Of a DNA stretch of 64,000 bases, positions 34,351 through 45,862 are shown piece after piece. Below the pieces are notes generated by a model that did not search any database, had not been told where the DNA came from, and saw nothing but the letters and a program-made list of their open reading frames with translations. Both the position numbers and the translations under genes were made by a program. Each line of letters starts with the position of its first letter. Position 1 is the first letter of the stretch. The stretch comes from Caprimulgus europaeus (lineage: Eukaryota; Chordata; Aves; Caprimulgiformes; Caprimulgidae), in assembly GCA_907165065.1 (NCBI GenBank), contig OU015541.1, positions 11,647,001 through 11,711,000 of the forward strand, read 5' to 3'.

Positions 34351-37125
34351 CTTATCCAGGTGGAGCTGGGGGAGAGGAATTGAATTTTGTTCATGAGGTG
34401 CTCTCCAGATGAAATTTCACTTACAAAAGAAAGAAGGTTTAAAAAAAAAACCCAAAAACAACCTGTCTGGGTGGAACCTGGCAGAAGTGCCTAGACAGGG
34501 GACTTTCCCTGCTACCCTGCACTAACTTGTCCCATTAATCCTTTTAATTTCATGTATTCATTTGTACACAGCTTGGCGTGTTCACTGCATGCCAGTACAA
34601 ATCATGTTTTGCTCCCTCTTCTCTCATCATCCTCCTTTCTCTGACAGGACATCGCTGAAACGTCTGTGGTCTGTCAGCTGGGCCACTGGGATGCAAATCT
34701 CTCTTTGTCCCCTTGGGCTGCCACTGATACTTTATTAAGAGTTTGCATCTCTCTTTATCCAGGGAAAGTGATGGACTAACTGCATTTTCCTTCCTCTCTA
34801 GTGGTCTCAGAGGGCAATAAATAAATAGATAATCTCTAAAAATGTCTAGTAAATAATGGCTGAAGGAGAAGTGATGCATAATTTATCTAGGTTTTCTAAA
34901 AAATTAAAATTTGTTTTAAAAAAATGTATGTTTCAAGTATCATTTCCCTCCCTTTTTCCTGGAGCCATGTCACAAAATAAGTTAGTGATACATAACTGAG
35001 ACTCATTTGCACTGAGTATCCAAAACTCTGTCTAAAAAGCTAGCTCATCCACCCATCAGATTTTGAAAATACAGGCTCTATATCATATTCCAGTCAGGAC
35101 CCAACCTGGATGTGATAAGTCCTCCCTACTGTGGGGGAGCTGCCATTTAATTTGAGGACCAAGTTCTAACAAAGAAACATCTGAAGATTCACCAAAGCTT
35201 CAAAGCTAATTGTTTAAGTTTACCCAAACCCATGCTGACTCCCCTAGTTTGGCAACACTCAGTTTGTGCTTAACCTTAAATACATGGCAGTGTGAAGTCC
35301 TCAGAGAAGCTTCTCGGTATACATAAAGCTAAACACATACCTTACCACTTTTCTCAAAAATGTGACATTCTGGGTAAGACTTCTGACAGTAACTTTGGTG
35401 TGTCAGGAGATGAGAAAGCAATTCAACTTCTCAGGGTTATATATACAATAATTTTTGTTCCTCAGAGCGTAGCAGACTGGGAGAATTGAATGATCCAGAA
35501 CTGGTGTGTTTGAACACACAACTCTTGCAGTTTTCAACAGAAACTCTACAGCAACTTCTGGATATCACATTGCTCAGATAATGGAGATGCATTGTTTTTG
35601 TAGTTGAAGTTACATGGAAGTTCTTCACTAAGTGTTTTGCAACCTTAACAAAGCAGAGGAGCCCAGGGTCCCACCACTTTGTTGACCCTGCTGCTCTTGG
35701 CAACGCTTTTACCTGCAGCCCACTCACTGGGCACCGATGTGAAGCTTTGGTCCACTCCAAGCATTCCTCTACTATCTGCTTTCCTATCTCTGGCATTTTC
35801 CTGATGGAAGGTACTGTTTCCCAGACTTGGCACTTGGCCTTGCTAGTCCTCACACTGACCCATTTCTGTCTGGTGGCAAAAGCTCCCCATTCCCTGGTTT
35901 CTCTAAACATATTCCTCAAGAGGCTGTTGTCTCTGTAAAGATTGTCGCTGCCTTCACAAAAACAGTTCACTCTTGTTTGTCAGTCTCACCTTGCTTCACT
36001 TCCCCTCCATCCTTCAAAACAGAAATACTTATGAATAAGAAAGGTTTGTTTAGCAAGTTAAACTCAAAGATGACTTTATGCAGAAGGTTATGAATAAATG
36101 GAAGATAAAGCACATGCATTCAGCATTGCAAATGGATCACTCTCTAATTGCCTTGCTTTTGTCTAGAATCCAGCAGGTCTTGCCCTGCACATCAGAGTGC
36201 ACACGGCAAAGTTTGGGAGATAAATGCAAATACTCAGCTTGAAACCTGGTGTTTCACAATTCCCTGCCACATGCCCATGGGGGTGAAGGCTGTCCCATTT
36301 CCTCATGTCATATTATAAGCAAATGTGTCCTTCCCATCTGCAGTCCTCTGACTTTTCAGAGCTTGGGGTCAGCACCCAACCCCACAGACACCCCAAGTTA
36401 CACACAACACATTTCACACCCCAATTAGACTTGTTTAATTTACTACCAAATTTCATGAGTACAGTGACCATGGACACTCCACACTATTCAAGGCTTCAGT
36501 GCTGTGTCCCACCAGGGACTCATGTCCCAGCTGCTAAGCAGTTGCCAATAGGTCAGTCAGAATTTCTCCTGCACCCACAGGCCACACAAGCTGGCTCTCC
36601 AGCACCTTACCTGTGGGCTGGTTTCTGGCACTTCACATGAACTTTGTTCCTTTTCATGTTGGAGCCTGGAGCACGAATACTTGCAGTGTATTTGTTCTAC
36701 TTCCTCCAGAATCTCTTTTTGAGATTGCAAATGCACCTCCCCTACACCATCTCTTTTGTTTGTACGTGAGTATACATCACACACAGCGTCTTAAGACTCT
36801 TGATTAGCCTCTTCCTAATTACCCTTGCCACAGCACCCATGCACCAGCAAAGCAGGAACAACATTGGATGCAAACATACTACACAGGGCTCAACTTCTGC
36901 CCTTGCCATTCTTATCTCAGTTTCTCCAGGCTGTATTTCCTTTGAAGAATAAAATGTTCTCTTCTCACTTCTGATACTCTTATTCTAAACAGAGGAATCT
37001 CACTTTTCTTTTAATTAACAGCAGTTTCCACATTCACCATCCTATCTTCACAATAAGATGAAGATCTTCAGATCTGGACAGGTTTAATGTCACCTCCCAA
37101 GATCAGCAAAAAGCCACACTTATGT

Positions 37126-37152
37126 TAAAAAAATAAATAAATAAATAAAAAA
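37126..37152. repeat. (AAAT)n short tandem repeat
   Basis: AAAAAATAAATAAATAAATA followed by AAAAA: about four AAAT units. A similar short AAAT run lies near 53972. Confidence 0.85.
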
Positions 37153-39910
37153 TCAGGAAGACTTGAGGTATTAAAGAACAGGTTTGACAACTGTTAGATG
37201 ATTAAGCCAATACTGCCTTGAGTCAGGGAGAACGAGATGACACCTTAAGGTCTCTTACACCCCTCTCCTTTTATAAGTGTATTATTTTATAAAATTAAAG
37301 ATGATATTTCAGAAAGCATATTTCTCCATTGGCATTTCCTGGCTTTTGAGCATTTGCAATCTTAATAATGTTTTTTTTTAAGGGGAGATTTTTGCACATA
37401 TGGGCATGCTTAATGCAACACAGAGAAAATCAAGTTGTTTGAATGCTGCCTTACAATCATTCCTCCTGTGACAGGAGCATTTATCCTAGATGCTGTCAGC
37501 CACTACTTGGAACAAAAGGAGAACCACTAAGCCTCTTGAAGCTGAGTAACCCTGCAGGCCAGCAGCCATATCCCATTATATACACCCTGCACCTTGGCAG
37601 TGAAGCAGTTAACAAAACACTTTTCTTCATGTGAAAATCCAAAGCAGCTGCTTAGTTCTGCACTTGGCAGAAGAAGGCAGCCCCCTCTGCACTCCTTGTC
37701 TTCTGCTGCTCTTGGATCATTGCAGAGTTAACCAGCTGTTGCATTCCACATGCCAGTTACACCAGTTTGGAAAAGTAAGAGCAAGGATCGTTTTATAGCT
37801 GTACAAAAGGAACAAGAATAATACACTACTGAACCAGAAAGGACAATATTTATATAATAAACATTTTCAGAAACGTAATGATTCCTTTGGCATCAACATT
37901 TTGGAGTGGTTAATTGTGCACACAAGAAGTGCACCTAATCCACATGCTCAGTAGCAGTTAATATGTTCCCAAAGTGTCCATGCACTACAGATCTGGCCAT
38001 CTGCACAGCCCTTCCTGCAAAAGTCCTCTCAAAACACCTCTGAAAATATAGTTGAATGTATGAAATGCCTCATTTTTTTATGTCCATGAAAATGCAACTC
38101 GGATTATTTGGTTTCCAAATTTAAAAATATCAGACTAAACCAAGCACTGAGAGTTTACTGCAAAAGGCTCCTACTACCTCTGTGCATCCTGAGAGTGGGC
38201 TCAGGTATGAATTACAATTTGGTCTTGAGATATGGTGGACACAGCCACAAATATCAGCTGCAAACTGAGATTCAGGGTCAGAACCCGTCTAGTTGCTTCA
38301 GATGTTCATTTCAGGCTAGACTCAAGTTTACAGAGTTCTCTTTCTGACTAAAATCTTGAGCAAAAATCGAGGTAAGTCAAAACAGGCTTAGTGTGAAAAC
38401 TTTCCCAAAAGCTGAAGTTGGGCAATTGGTGTGCTCCCAGTGTCTTTTCAGAAGGTCTGCCCTTTGCTTCCTAAATATTGTAAGGAAAGTCCCACACCAG
38501 TGAACTGTTGATCTGACAACAGATCACAGAGAGCACCTGAAAATGAAACAGAGAAAGAAAAGACCATTCCTAAAAATGAAACCATTTTTATCTGGGAAAG
38601 TTAACAAAGAGAAGCCAAGGGGTTTGCAGAGTTCATACATTATTTTGGCTCAGAAGTGGTGCTCCCCCTACACAGAAGTCTGTACTGACATTTAGTCTGA
38701 ATAAACCGACATCTCATATTTCGTTATTTTAAATGAGTTCCCAATAAACAGATTTTAGGGGGGTAAAAAACACATTAGAGTAGGCATTGCTGTTTGGTCT
38801 CTTGGTGGGTTAGCCCAGTCTCCATGTTCCCTCAGAAATACAGCACCAACACAAACTCATATCAATTAAAAAAAACATCCTTCTTGTTGTTTCTGTGTCC
38901 TTCTAATCACTGGTGGCTGCTTTCTCTGCTACAGTGTCCCTAAACCCTGACATCCATTTCCCATACCCCTTGACACCAAACGCCCAGGCCCCAGCAAGAA
39001 GTGACTCATGGATCAACTCAAGTTTCTGGACTTCTCCTGAAACTGAGTTTCTAGGAGTAGATTTCCTGTGTTTGATATCTTGGATCTGCAGCTCCTAGCA
39101 ATGTTTGCCAGCAGTGCAAGTCCTCAGTGGCCACCACATGGATTTTCAAGCTTTTTTCCTTTTTAAATGCAAATTAAAAATCTTTAAAACAGAGGAAACT
39201 CAGCCAAATGTAAAGCCAACATTAAATGGCATTCAAGCAAATGGTACTTGAAAGAAGAGGGAAAAGATTTTTGTATCTTCAAGACTTCTTGAAATTTCTG
39301 AATCATTTCTCTCAACAGACTTTTTCTTTTTTAAAGGAATTATCAGCAAAAATTTCCTTTTGCAAAAATAACTGTAAATGAGACACACCATCAAAGCTAA
39401 CAGGTCAACAGAGATATTGAAAAATTCAGAGCATTACTATTGCAGAATTTGGCTATTTCCTATCTAAAAAAACCCCACTATTCAAATTTCAAATCATAGA
39501 GTCACCTTCAAATGAGAAACACAACTTTCTTTATGAAAATGTTGAAAAGTCCTATTGCAGTAATTTCTTCCAGAATTCCTTCAGATTTGAAGCTTTTATC
39601 AAAGCTAGCCTTTCCCAGAGAATTGGGTAGATTTCACTGAAACAGCAATCATGTAATAAACCAAAGTCCTTGAGCAGCAGCAATTTTATTTTTTTTTAAA
39701 AGAAGAAAATAAATAAAAGCCCTTTTTTCATATATAGATCATGAGGCGAGCTCAGCAAACATAATTCAGTATGTTGCATGGTTTTCTACTCTGGTTAATT
39801 TGTTATATCCTATAGTGCACAGAGGTTTGAAACCTGACTTGCCTTCCAAACAGCTTTCCTAGCACCTTCTTCCCCCATCCAACCCAGAACATCTTGTGAC
39901 CTAGCTGGTA

Positions 39911-40002
39911 TCATAGAATCACAGAATGCTGTGAGTTGGAAGGGACCCACAAGGATCATTGAGTCCAACTCTTGCCATAGCATAGGACAGTCACAAGATT
40001 CA
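39911..40002 (-). mobile_element. CR1 LINE, short 3' stub (minus strand)
   Basis: The + strand reads TCATAGAATCACAGAATGCT followed by GTGAGTTGGAAGGGACCCAC and GATCATTGAGTCCAACTC, the reverse complement of a CR1 3' end of the same type as the plus-strand copy at 27.2 kb. Similarity fades after about 90 bases, near GGACAGTCACAAGATTCA. It is an extreme 5' truncation. The left boundary is sharp at the tail; the right boundary is approximate. Confidence 0.9.
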
Positions 40003-41199
40003 GAATATTTCTGTAATATTTCTATAGGATATCTGCAGCTCTGCTCTTCCTGGCAGTAGGAGTGAGTGGCATGCTGGAGTGACTCCTGGGAGTGACATAT
40101 TCGGGGAGGATTAGATCACTGCAATGAGTGTTGGGTACAAAGTGATGCTGGCCTGTGAGCTATTATTTGTGGGATGTAGGCTAATGGCTTGTTGGGTCAG
40201 GCATCCCACCTCCAGTGGAGCAGTTTGATCTTCATGATGGAGTGAATTGTTATTGTTAGTTAGTGGTGTGTGGGATTTGTGTTAATGTCATTACTAATAG
40301 AGTTGGTAATGCAAAGATAGTGCCAGGCTGTTAACTAATTACTTGTAAGATGGTTTTGGTATCCAGGAGACTGGAGAGATCTTCAGGTCTTCCTCTAACA
40401 ACCACCCTGTGCTCACCAGTGGTGTGGTCACTTCAGCAAGAGCATGTTTGAAGGTTATCTCTCCCTGCACAGGTTTTCAGTATCACCTTTTAAATAAATG
40501 TTCTTATTTTTGAGAGCCACAAGTCCTTAACTTGCTTATGCTTCCTGAGAAATAGGAAACAATCAAGAATCCCTGTTCAGACAGGGCAGATCTCTTTGAA
40601 ACCCTTGCTTTACAGTTTCCTCGTGTACTGGGTGAGCACAGAATCCTTCACTGCTATTTTACAGTGCTGGTTTTTACATTTAAGTAACCTGCACTTTCAC
40701 TGGAGCTGTGACTTGAACACAGCTTTCCTTTACCCAGGGCCAGTGGTTTATTCCAGAGTTTGTCACTCTTTAACACAAGAAACCTTCCAAAAAGTTTGTT
40801 TCAAAGAATCGGCATTTTCCAACCAAAAGACTTTTAATGACAAAATTCCTGAACAGCTCTAATTATACCCTACGGCTCAGTTCGAGGGAGAATATTCTTA
40901 CCCTCTGAAAAACAACAGTCCAGCATCCCATTACGTGTCCCTGATCCTGAGGAACTGGGAGGAGAAGTGTTGGTGAGAAGCACAGCAATCAGGGGGGCTG
41001 TTAGACGAGTGTGTGCTGCTTCTTTGACCACCCTGGAGAAATAAACCCCTCCGTGACTGCTGGGGGATCAAAGCTGGCTGCAAAAATCTTTGCAAAAGTG
41101 ACCAGTTTCCATGTGCTGCACACAGTAGGAAAACAGAGGGACAAAGGACATACTCATCTTAACCATCCAGCCCCAGCTGCAGGCAGGCAAACATCAGCC

Positions 41200-41296
41200 T
41201 CGTGCTGCACCCAGCAGCACCCAAGGCACGGGCTGAACACCCGGGGCGATGCGAGAGGTCGTGCGTGGGCTGGGATTGTTTGGCACATCATCCCGC
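41200..41296. other. Small CpG-rich patch
   Basis: Eight CpG dinucleotides occur in about 97 bases (around CCTCGTGC, GGCACGGG, CCCGGGGCGATGCGAGAGG, TCGTGCGTGG, TCCCGC), against a very CpG-poor background. It is too short for a classical CpG island. It could be a minor promoter, an unmethylated regulatory site or a recent G+C-rich insertion. A 109-codon plus-strand frame (41011-41340) crosses it without any recognisable domain. Confidence 0.55.
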
Positions 41297-41371
41297 TCCC
41301 CCACCAATTCTTAAAGCACATCCCAGAGCTTTGGAGTTAACTTTCTAATGAGGATAATTATTATTACATGC

Positions 41372-41401
41372 ACATATATATACATATATATATATATATA
41401 A
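41372..41401. repeat. (TA)n microsatellite
   Basis: ACATATATATACATATATAT continues as an alternating TA run to 41401. It is about 30 bases long with one TACA interruption, and probably variable in length. Confidence 0.95.
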
Positions 41402-41469
41402 AAGCCCCAGATCCCTGTGAGGTTTCTTCAGATTGTCCCAGAAAGAAAACATTTTCATTGTGTGGGCTG

Positions 41470-42010
41470 TGATTGGGAACACATGTACACGCCGCACCCC
41501 ACTTCTCTCCGCTCACTCTGGTACTAATTACAAGGGGAGCAGAGCCCAGTGCAGAGGTTTCTTTTAATTCCTTGGTTTTGGAGACTCAGCAGTTGAATTA
41601 CCTGAAGAGGCTGGAGCTTCTCTGGGGTACAATCAGTCATGCAGCGTTTGGGTTAGGTCAGGGTGGGGAGACACGGATAATATATACATGCTGGCAGCAT
41701 TATGTAGCCACCCAACTGGGGAAAAAGGATTTTCTCTTAATTAATGGCGTGATGTATGACACATTAGCAACACAAACTCTTTAATAAACCCTGATGCCTT
41801 CTTTTACAATTCACACAAGATGAAAGTGTGCTGAGTTACCTGTAGGAACCGGGTATTCAGAAACGCTGGCGGAGCAGCTTGTGGTGAGAGAGTTTTAATA
41901 GCTGCACATGGTGCTTTTGATTCTGGAGCTGATTTTAGACAAAGCTGCCTTGAAGCAAAGGAAGCAAGTTTTACTTTCAACCTCACCCAAGGCTGCTACC
42001 CAGAGATGAA
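41470..42010. promoter_or_regulatory. Candidate conserved non-coding block
   Basis: Repeat-free sequence with GGTACTAATTACAAGG near 41520, TTTTAATTCCTTGG, TCTTAATTAATGGCGTGATG near 41735, GGTTAGGTCAGGG (a nuclear-receptor-like half-site pair) and AGTTTTAATAGCTGCACATG. It lies 70 bases after a TA microsatellite and just beyond the CpG patch at 41.2 kb. Enhancer-like by word content only. Confidence 0.3.
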
Positions 42011-43195
42011 GATACCGGTGAAGAAGACTGAGATCTTAATTTAATTAACTATAAACTCCCAACAGGACAAGCTTGGGAGGTTTGATTTGGAGCATGATTA
42101 TCTGAACCAACTGAGCTAAAGTACTGGCTTTCCAAGTTCCTGTTCAAGTTTTCCTTTGGCATAGGACTGACACACAAACTACATGTGAAGCTCAGATTCA
42201 CTCAGATTTGCCCAAAGTATAAGGGTACTCAGATTTGGCTTACGTTAAAAAAACATGTTTACAGTTAGAATGAATTTAGCCTTCCCCCACACTAAAAGCT
42301 ATTTACTCAAACCTCTCATTTTGGTCGTGTCTTTTCCATCTTATATTCCTTAGCCTGCTAGGTCAAAAAGTGAGTAAACAGGTCAAGGCCTTCATAAAAA
42401 ATGGAATACACAGGAGATGTGGCTAGGAATTGGACTCCAGAGCTCTAAATTAAGCATATTAGTAAAGACTGTTATGAATTACTATTTATTTTTGCACTCT
42501 TTGATGGTCTTCACCTCCTTGAAGACCAGTTTCTGGTTTAGACCAAGAAAGGAAAGGAAAAGGAAATGTCCCAGCTCTTGGCAGCTTTGGAGATCCCTCA
42601 GCTGAGATCCTGGAAGCATTAAAACCTCAGAAATAGAGAGATGGGGACAATAAGACAAAATATGAAGAAAGAAATAAAATCTTCATCAGGGCCCACCAAA
42701 TTCAGCAGAAAAACAATGCATACCTGCCATGGCTTTCAGGACAAGCCCACAACTCAGAGAAGGGACACAGATCCCAGACTGCAGATGTGACAGTAAATTT
42801 CAAACCCCCCACAAAAACAGTAACAAAAAACATTTTAGAACTCTTCTGTAATAAATCTATGGCATCTTGTGTCCTTAGACTTCAAAAAGGAAGACAAATC
42901 CTTTTGACCCAAGACAAAGACCATACTGTAGTGTAACACTGTACTGTCCAACTCCATATCCTTGAGATCTGTGCAAGGCGACCTGTAAGGAAAGACTCCA
43001 GAGACCAAACACTCAACATAAGACTTTTTCTCTGTATTACACATGACAATCCCTTCACTTTTCTTTCATGGCTCTCCATAAAGGTGAGAAAGAATACAAC
43101 TCTCCAGGGAGTAAAAAAATTGCATTGCCCAAAAGACAAAGGAGAGGAGAAGAGTCTTGGTCCAAACATGCTGCTTTGTTCTGGTATAATTTCTC

Positions 43196-43270
43196 TTTTC
43201 TTTTCTTTTCTTTTCTTTTCTTTTCTTTTCTTTTCTTTTCTTTTCTTTTCTTTTCTTTTCTTTTCTTTTC
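43196..43270. repeat. Perfect pentanucleotide array (TTTTC)15
   Basis: Fifteen uninterrupted TTTTC units. With its flanks it forms an unbroken pyrimidine run from about 43190 to 43274 on the + strand. Long perfect arrays of this kind are usually highly polymorphic and can adopt triplex (H-DNA) structure. Frames read through it give Phe/Leu/Ser repeats on one strand and Lys/Glu/Arg repeats on the other, neither of which is a protein. Confidence 0.98.
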
Positions 43271-43274
43271 TCTT

Positions 43275-43570
43275 AATAACAAATTACTGTGGCCAATAAA
43301 AGCCCAGCTAATTTTTAAATCAGTGTGTAGCCAACTCAGCCACCCAGTAGCTCTGTCCTTGGGCAATATTATTGAAGCACACACAATCTATACTAAAGCG
43401 ATCAGCTTCCCTCAGGCCTGCCAAGGGGATGCGTTCGGCGAGCCCAAAATATGACAGAAGGAAATTTATGTGCAACTTTTACACATAATATCTCATTATG
43501 ACTCTCCCCAATCTTTCAATTTTAAAAATAAACGGCCTTTGTAATGATTTTACCAGGAGCATGTTGGAAG
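43275..43570. promoter_or_regulatory. Candidate conserved non-coding element beside the TTTTC array
   Basis: Immediately after the array comes repeat-free sequence with AATAACAAATTACTG, GGCCAATAAAAGCCC (43291 onward, CCAAT-like), CTAAAGCGATCAGC, GGGATGCGTTCGGCGAGCCC (four CpGs in about 20 bases near 43430) and CATAATATCTCATTATGAC. The mixture of CpG-containing and homeodomain-type words suggests constrained DNA, but this is inference only. Confidence 0.3.
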
Positions 43571-43903
43571 GGAGATTGAAAAAGAAAAAGGAAAGTGGCT
43601 TTGGCTACAGTTATTTCTTTTGCTCTTCTCCTCCTCTCGGGTTTTTCTTTAATTTTCCTGAAGATGTTTCCACTCAATTTAGGAAGAAATGGAATTTCCT
43701 CCTCCCTGCCACCACTCTTTCTCTGTTTTGCCCATGTTTTCAAAGAATGGAATGGCTGACATAATGAAGCCTCTGTCAATAGCAAAATCATTTTGAACCG
43801 GTTGGTAAATAATGAAAGTTTCCACTTAACGTGCAAGCCAGCTTACCCTGGGGACGAGTGCTTGGTCCCCTTCCAGGCCAGCAAACTGTCATCCCTTGCA
43901 CTC

Positions 43904-43923
43904 CACACACACACACACACACA
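43904..43923. repeat. (CA)10 microsatellite
   Basis: Ten perfect CA units, a standard dinucleotide microsatellite. Confidence 0.97.
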
Positions 43924-45708
43924 TCTGAGAGCATTGCCTTGCAGTGAGGAGAAACAAGAGAGTTCAGCTGAGCCCAGAGTGAGTGGTTGCTTTGCCATGA
44001 AGCACATGCACTTGGGGCACTAGAGAACTGATTGCACAAGCATGCCAGCTGGTGCTGGCAGGATCAGGCTCAAAATGGAATTGAAAAAAGATGGAATAAA
44101 TAAATAGGCACAAATAAGGGGGGAAAAACACCCCAGTGATGACTGATCTGCAAATACACAATTGCCAGAGCTGAACTCTAGGGTTTGGTTTGATGAAGAA
44201 AGGGCAATGCAGTACATTTGCCCTTCTCCACTGACGTGCCAGTCGTTGTGTGATTTTCTAATGTTTCATTGTGGGTATCAGCAGGAATGACTTCATGTGC
44301 TATTCGTGCTCCACAGACCACAGCTTGAGAACCCACGGGGAGAACATATACCTGGAGTGAGAATCACTTATAAGCATTTTCGGGAACAACCTCCTCTTCG
44401 GGGGGTAAGGAAAACAAACAAAGCTAAACTCTCACAGCTTCTGCTGGTAGCAGAGTGGGTTCTTCTCAGAGCGGAAAGCAGAATCACTGCCAATGTACAC
44501 TGTCTGGTGGAAAGAGCTTTCCCATTGCGGGTTGATGGGCAAAAGACCATTATCAGGCAGAGAGAACTGGAGCAAATGTAAAAATATTCAAATCTGTACA
44601 AAAACAGCTTCTGCTGTTGCACAGTTACTGCATCTCCCAGCTGTACTACAGCATATTCCCTTTGCATCCCAACTTCCCAAACATCTTCTCAGGAGAAAAC
44701 AACTTTTATGCCTGTTCTCCTCTAGTTTGTCTCTACCCTCCTCTGAAGTCCACACACTGGGACAGTGCAATGCTTTTAACCATATTTGCTTCATTCATTT
44801 ATACATTGCTGTTTACTTTTCCATATAGATATACAGTTTGGTTTTCAATTTTGATGCACTCGTGAAACCAGCCCCAAAAATCTGTAAATAGCTTTTGGAG
44901 GACTCATTCTTCTCCTCATCAATCCCCACAACTTTCCAATGAGTCCAGTACTGACAGACTGTCAATACCTGCCTTTACGGAGTCATGGGGGTGATCTCCT
45001 CCCTCAGGTGCCTTTCAGCTATATCTTTTCTCTGAGGGCTGAGCTATAAATTATTTGTGTAATTCTGGGGAAACCACAAGAAATTTTGAAGCTGAGTACT
45101 GAAGTAAATAGGAAAAATGTATATATATTTAGTAAATGGCCATGAACAAAAATAACAGCAAAAAACACAGAGAATGGAAGAAAAAATATACATCTTGGCA
45201 AGATGATTGGGTAGTTTTATTATATTTATAATGTACTAATTCTACATTAGAAAAAATCATTTGGTTTAGGCAGGACAATTTCACTGTATTTATTCTCTTC
45301 AAGAAAACAAAAAATACTGAAGTCAAAGGGCTGATCCTCAGTAGCTCATTCCACACTAGGTAGAAAAAAATAACTGGAGATGAGAACTGAACCAGGATCC
45401 CCCCAAGGGTGTTTTTACAGACTATTGCAGTTCTTTTACCCATCCCACCAAGGCCTGGAAAAAATGGTATTTAACAGAAGGAGTCTTCCAATAGAGAGAT
45501 GAAACTGAACACATTGAATTTGGAAATATTTAAAGGAGATTTACCAGTTAATGTTGACCAGCAGGGATTGTTTGTGGTAGTAGCTTCACTGTAATCCTTG
45601 GTTTGGGAGGGAATGACTGCACCAGAACTGTTGCCATTAGTACTAGTAACATAAAATATCATCAAGTAAATAGAACTTCTGAATGAGTGGCAGAAGATCA
45701 GCCAGGGC

Positions 45709-45782
45709 ATTGCTGTGGGTGAGTGGCATAAACTAGCCAATGAATTCTCTGAGTCTCTGTTTTCCCCACTGTAAAATAAGTG
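45709..45782 (+). mobile_element. MIR-type ancient SINE fragment (plus strand)
   Basis: AATTCTCTGAGTCTCTGTTT directly followed by TCCCCACTGTAAAATAAGTG matches the plus-strand MIR block 'AACCTCTCTGAGCCTCAGTTTCCCCATCTGTAAAATGGGG'. The upstream GCTGTGGGTGAGTGGCATAA would fall on the 'GCTGTGTGACCTTGGGCAA' part. Only about 75 bases remain. It ends at the start of a very A+T-rich stretch (45785-45862), a common place for a decayed SINE tail. Confidence 0.6.
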
Positions 45783-45784
45783 GT

Positions 45785-45862
45785 TTTTATAATATATAAA
45801 ATATATTATAAATATATAATATAAAATATGTTATAAATATAAATATATTATGTATAATAACC
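45785..45862. repeat. TA-rich low-complexity tract
   Basis: Nearly pure A+T sequence made of TATAA, ATATTA and AATATA words with several short inverted repeats, for example AATATATAAAATATATTATA. It directly follows a MIR-like fragment. It probably unwinds easily; no further function can be read from it. Confidence 0.9.

Larger units (their letters stand above)
27372..39910. other. Long gene-free stretch
   Basis: Apart from the candidate elements at 29.44 and 34.05 kb, the sequence is unique, A+T-rich and without recognised mobile elements. The longest frame of the whole window (177 codons, minus, 35437-35970) lies here; it has no domain I recognise and no clear splice or promoter context. 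Three TCTTG-type units occur near 30061. At 27813-27965 there are words reminiscent of old palindromic repeats (GACCTCAGTGGAGTT), too weak to call. Confidence 0.5.

Noticed and set aside
39495-39515. AATCATAGAGTCAC, similar to a CR1 tail
   Set aside because: The following bases do not continue as CR1, so the match is too short.
43055-43454. Frames with Lys/Glu/Arg or Phe/Leu/Ser repeats (109 and 128 codons)
   Set aside because: They are produced by the TTTTC pentanucleotide array, where all frames stay open.
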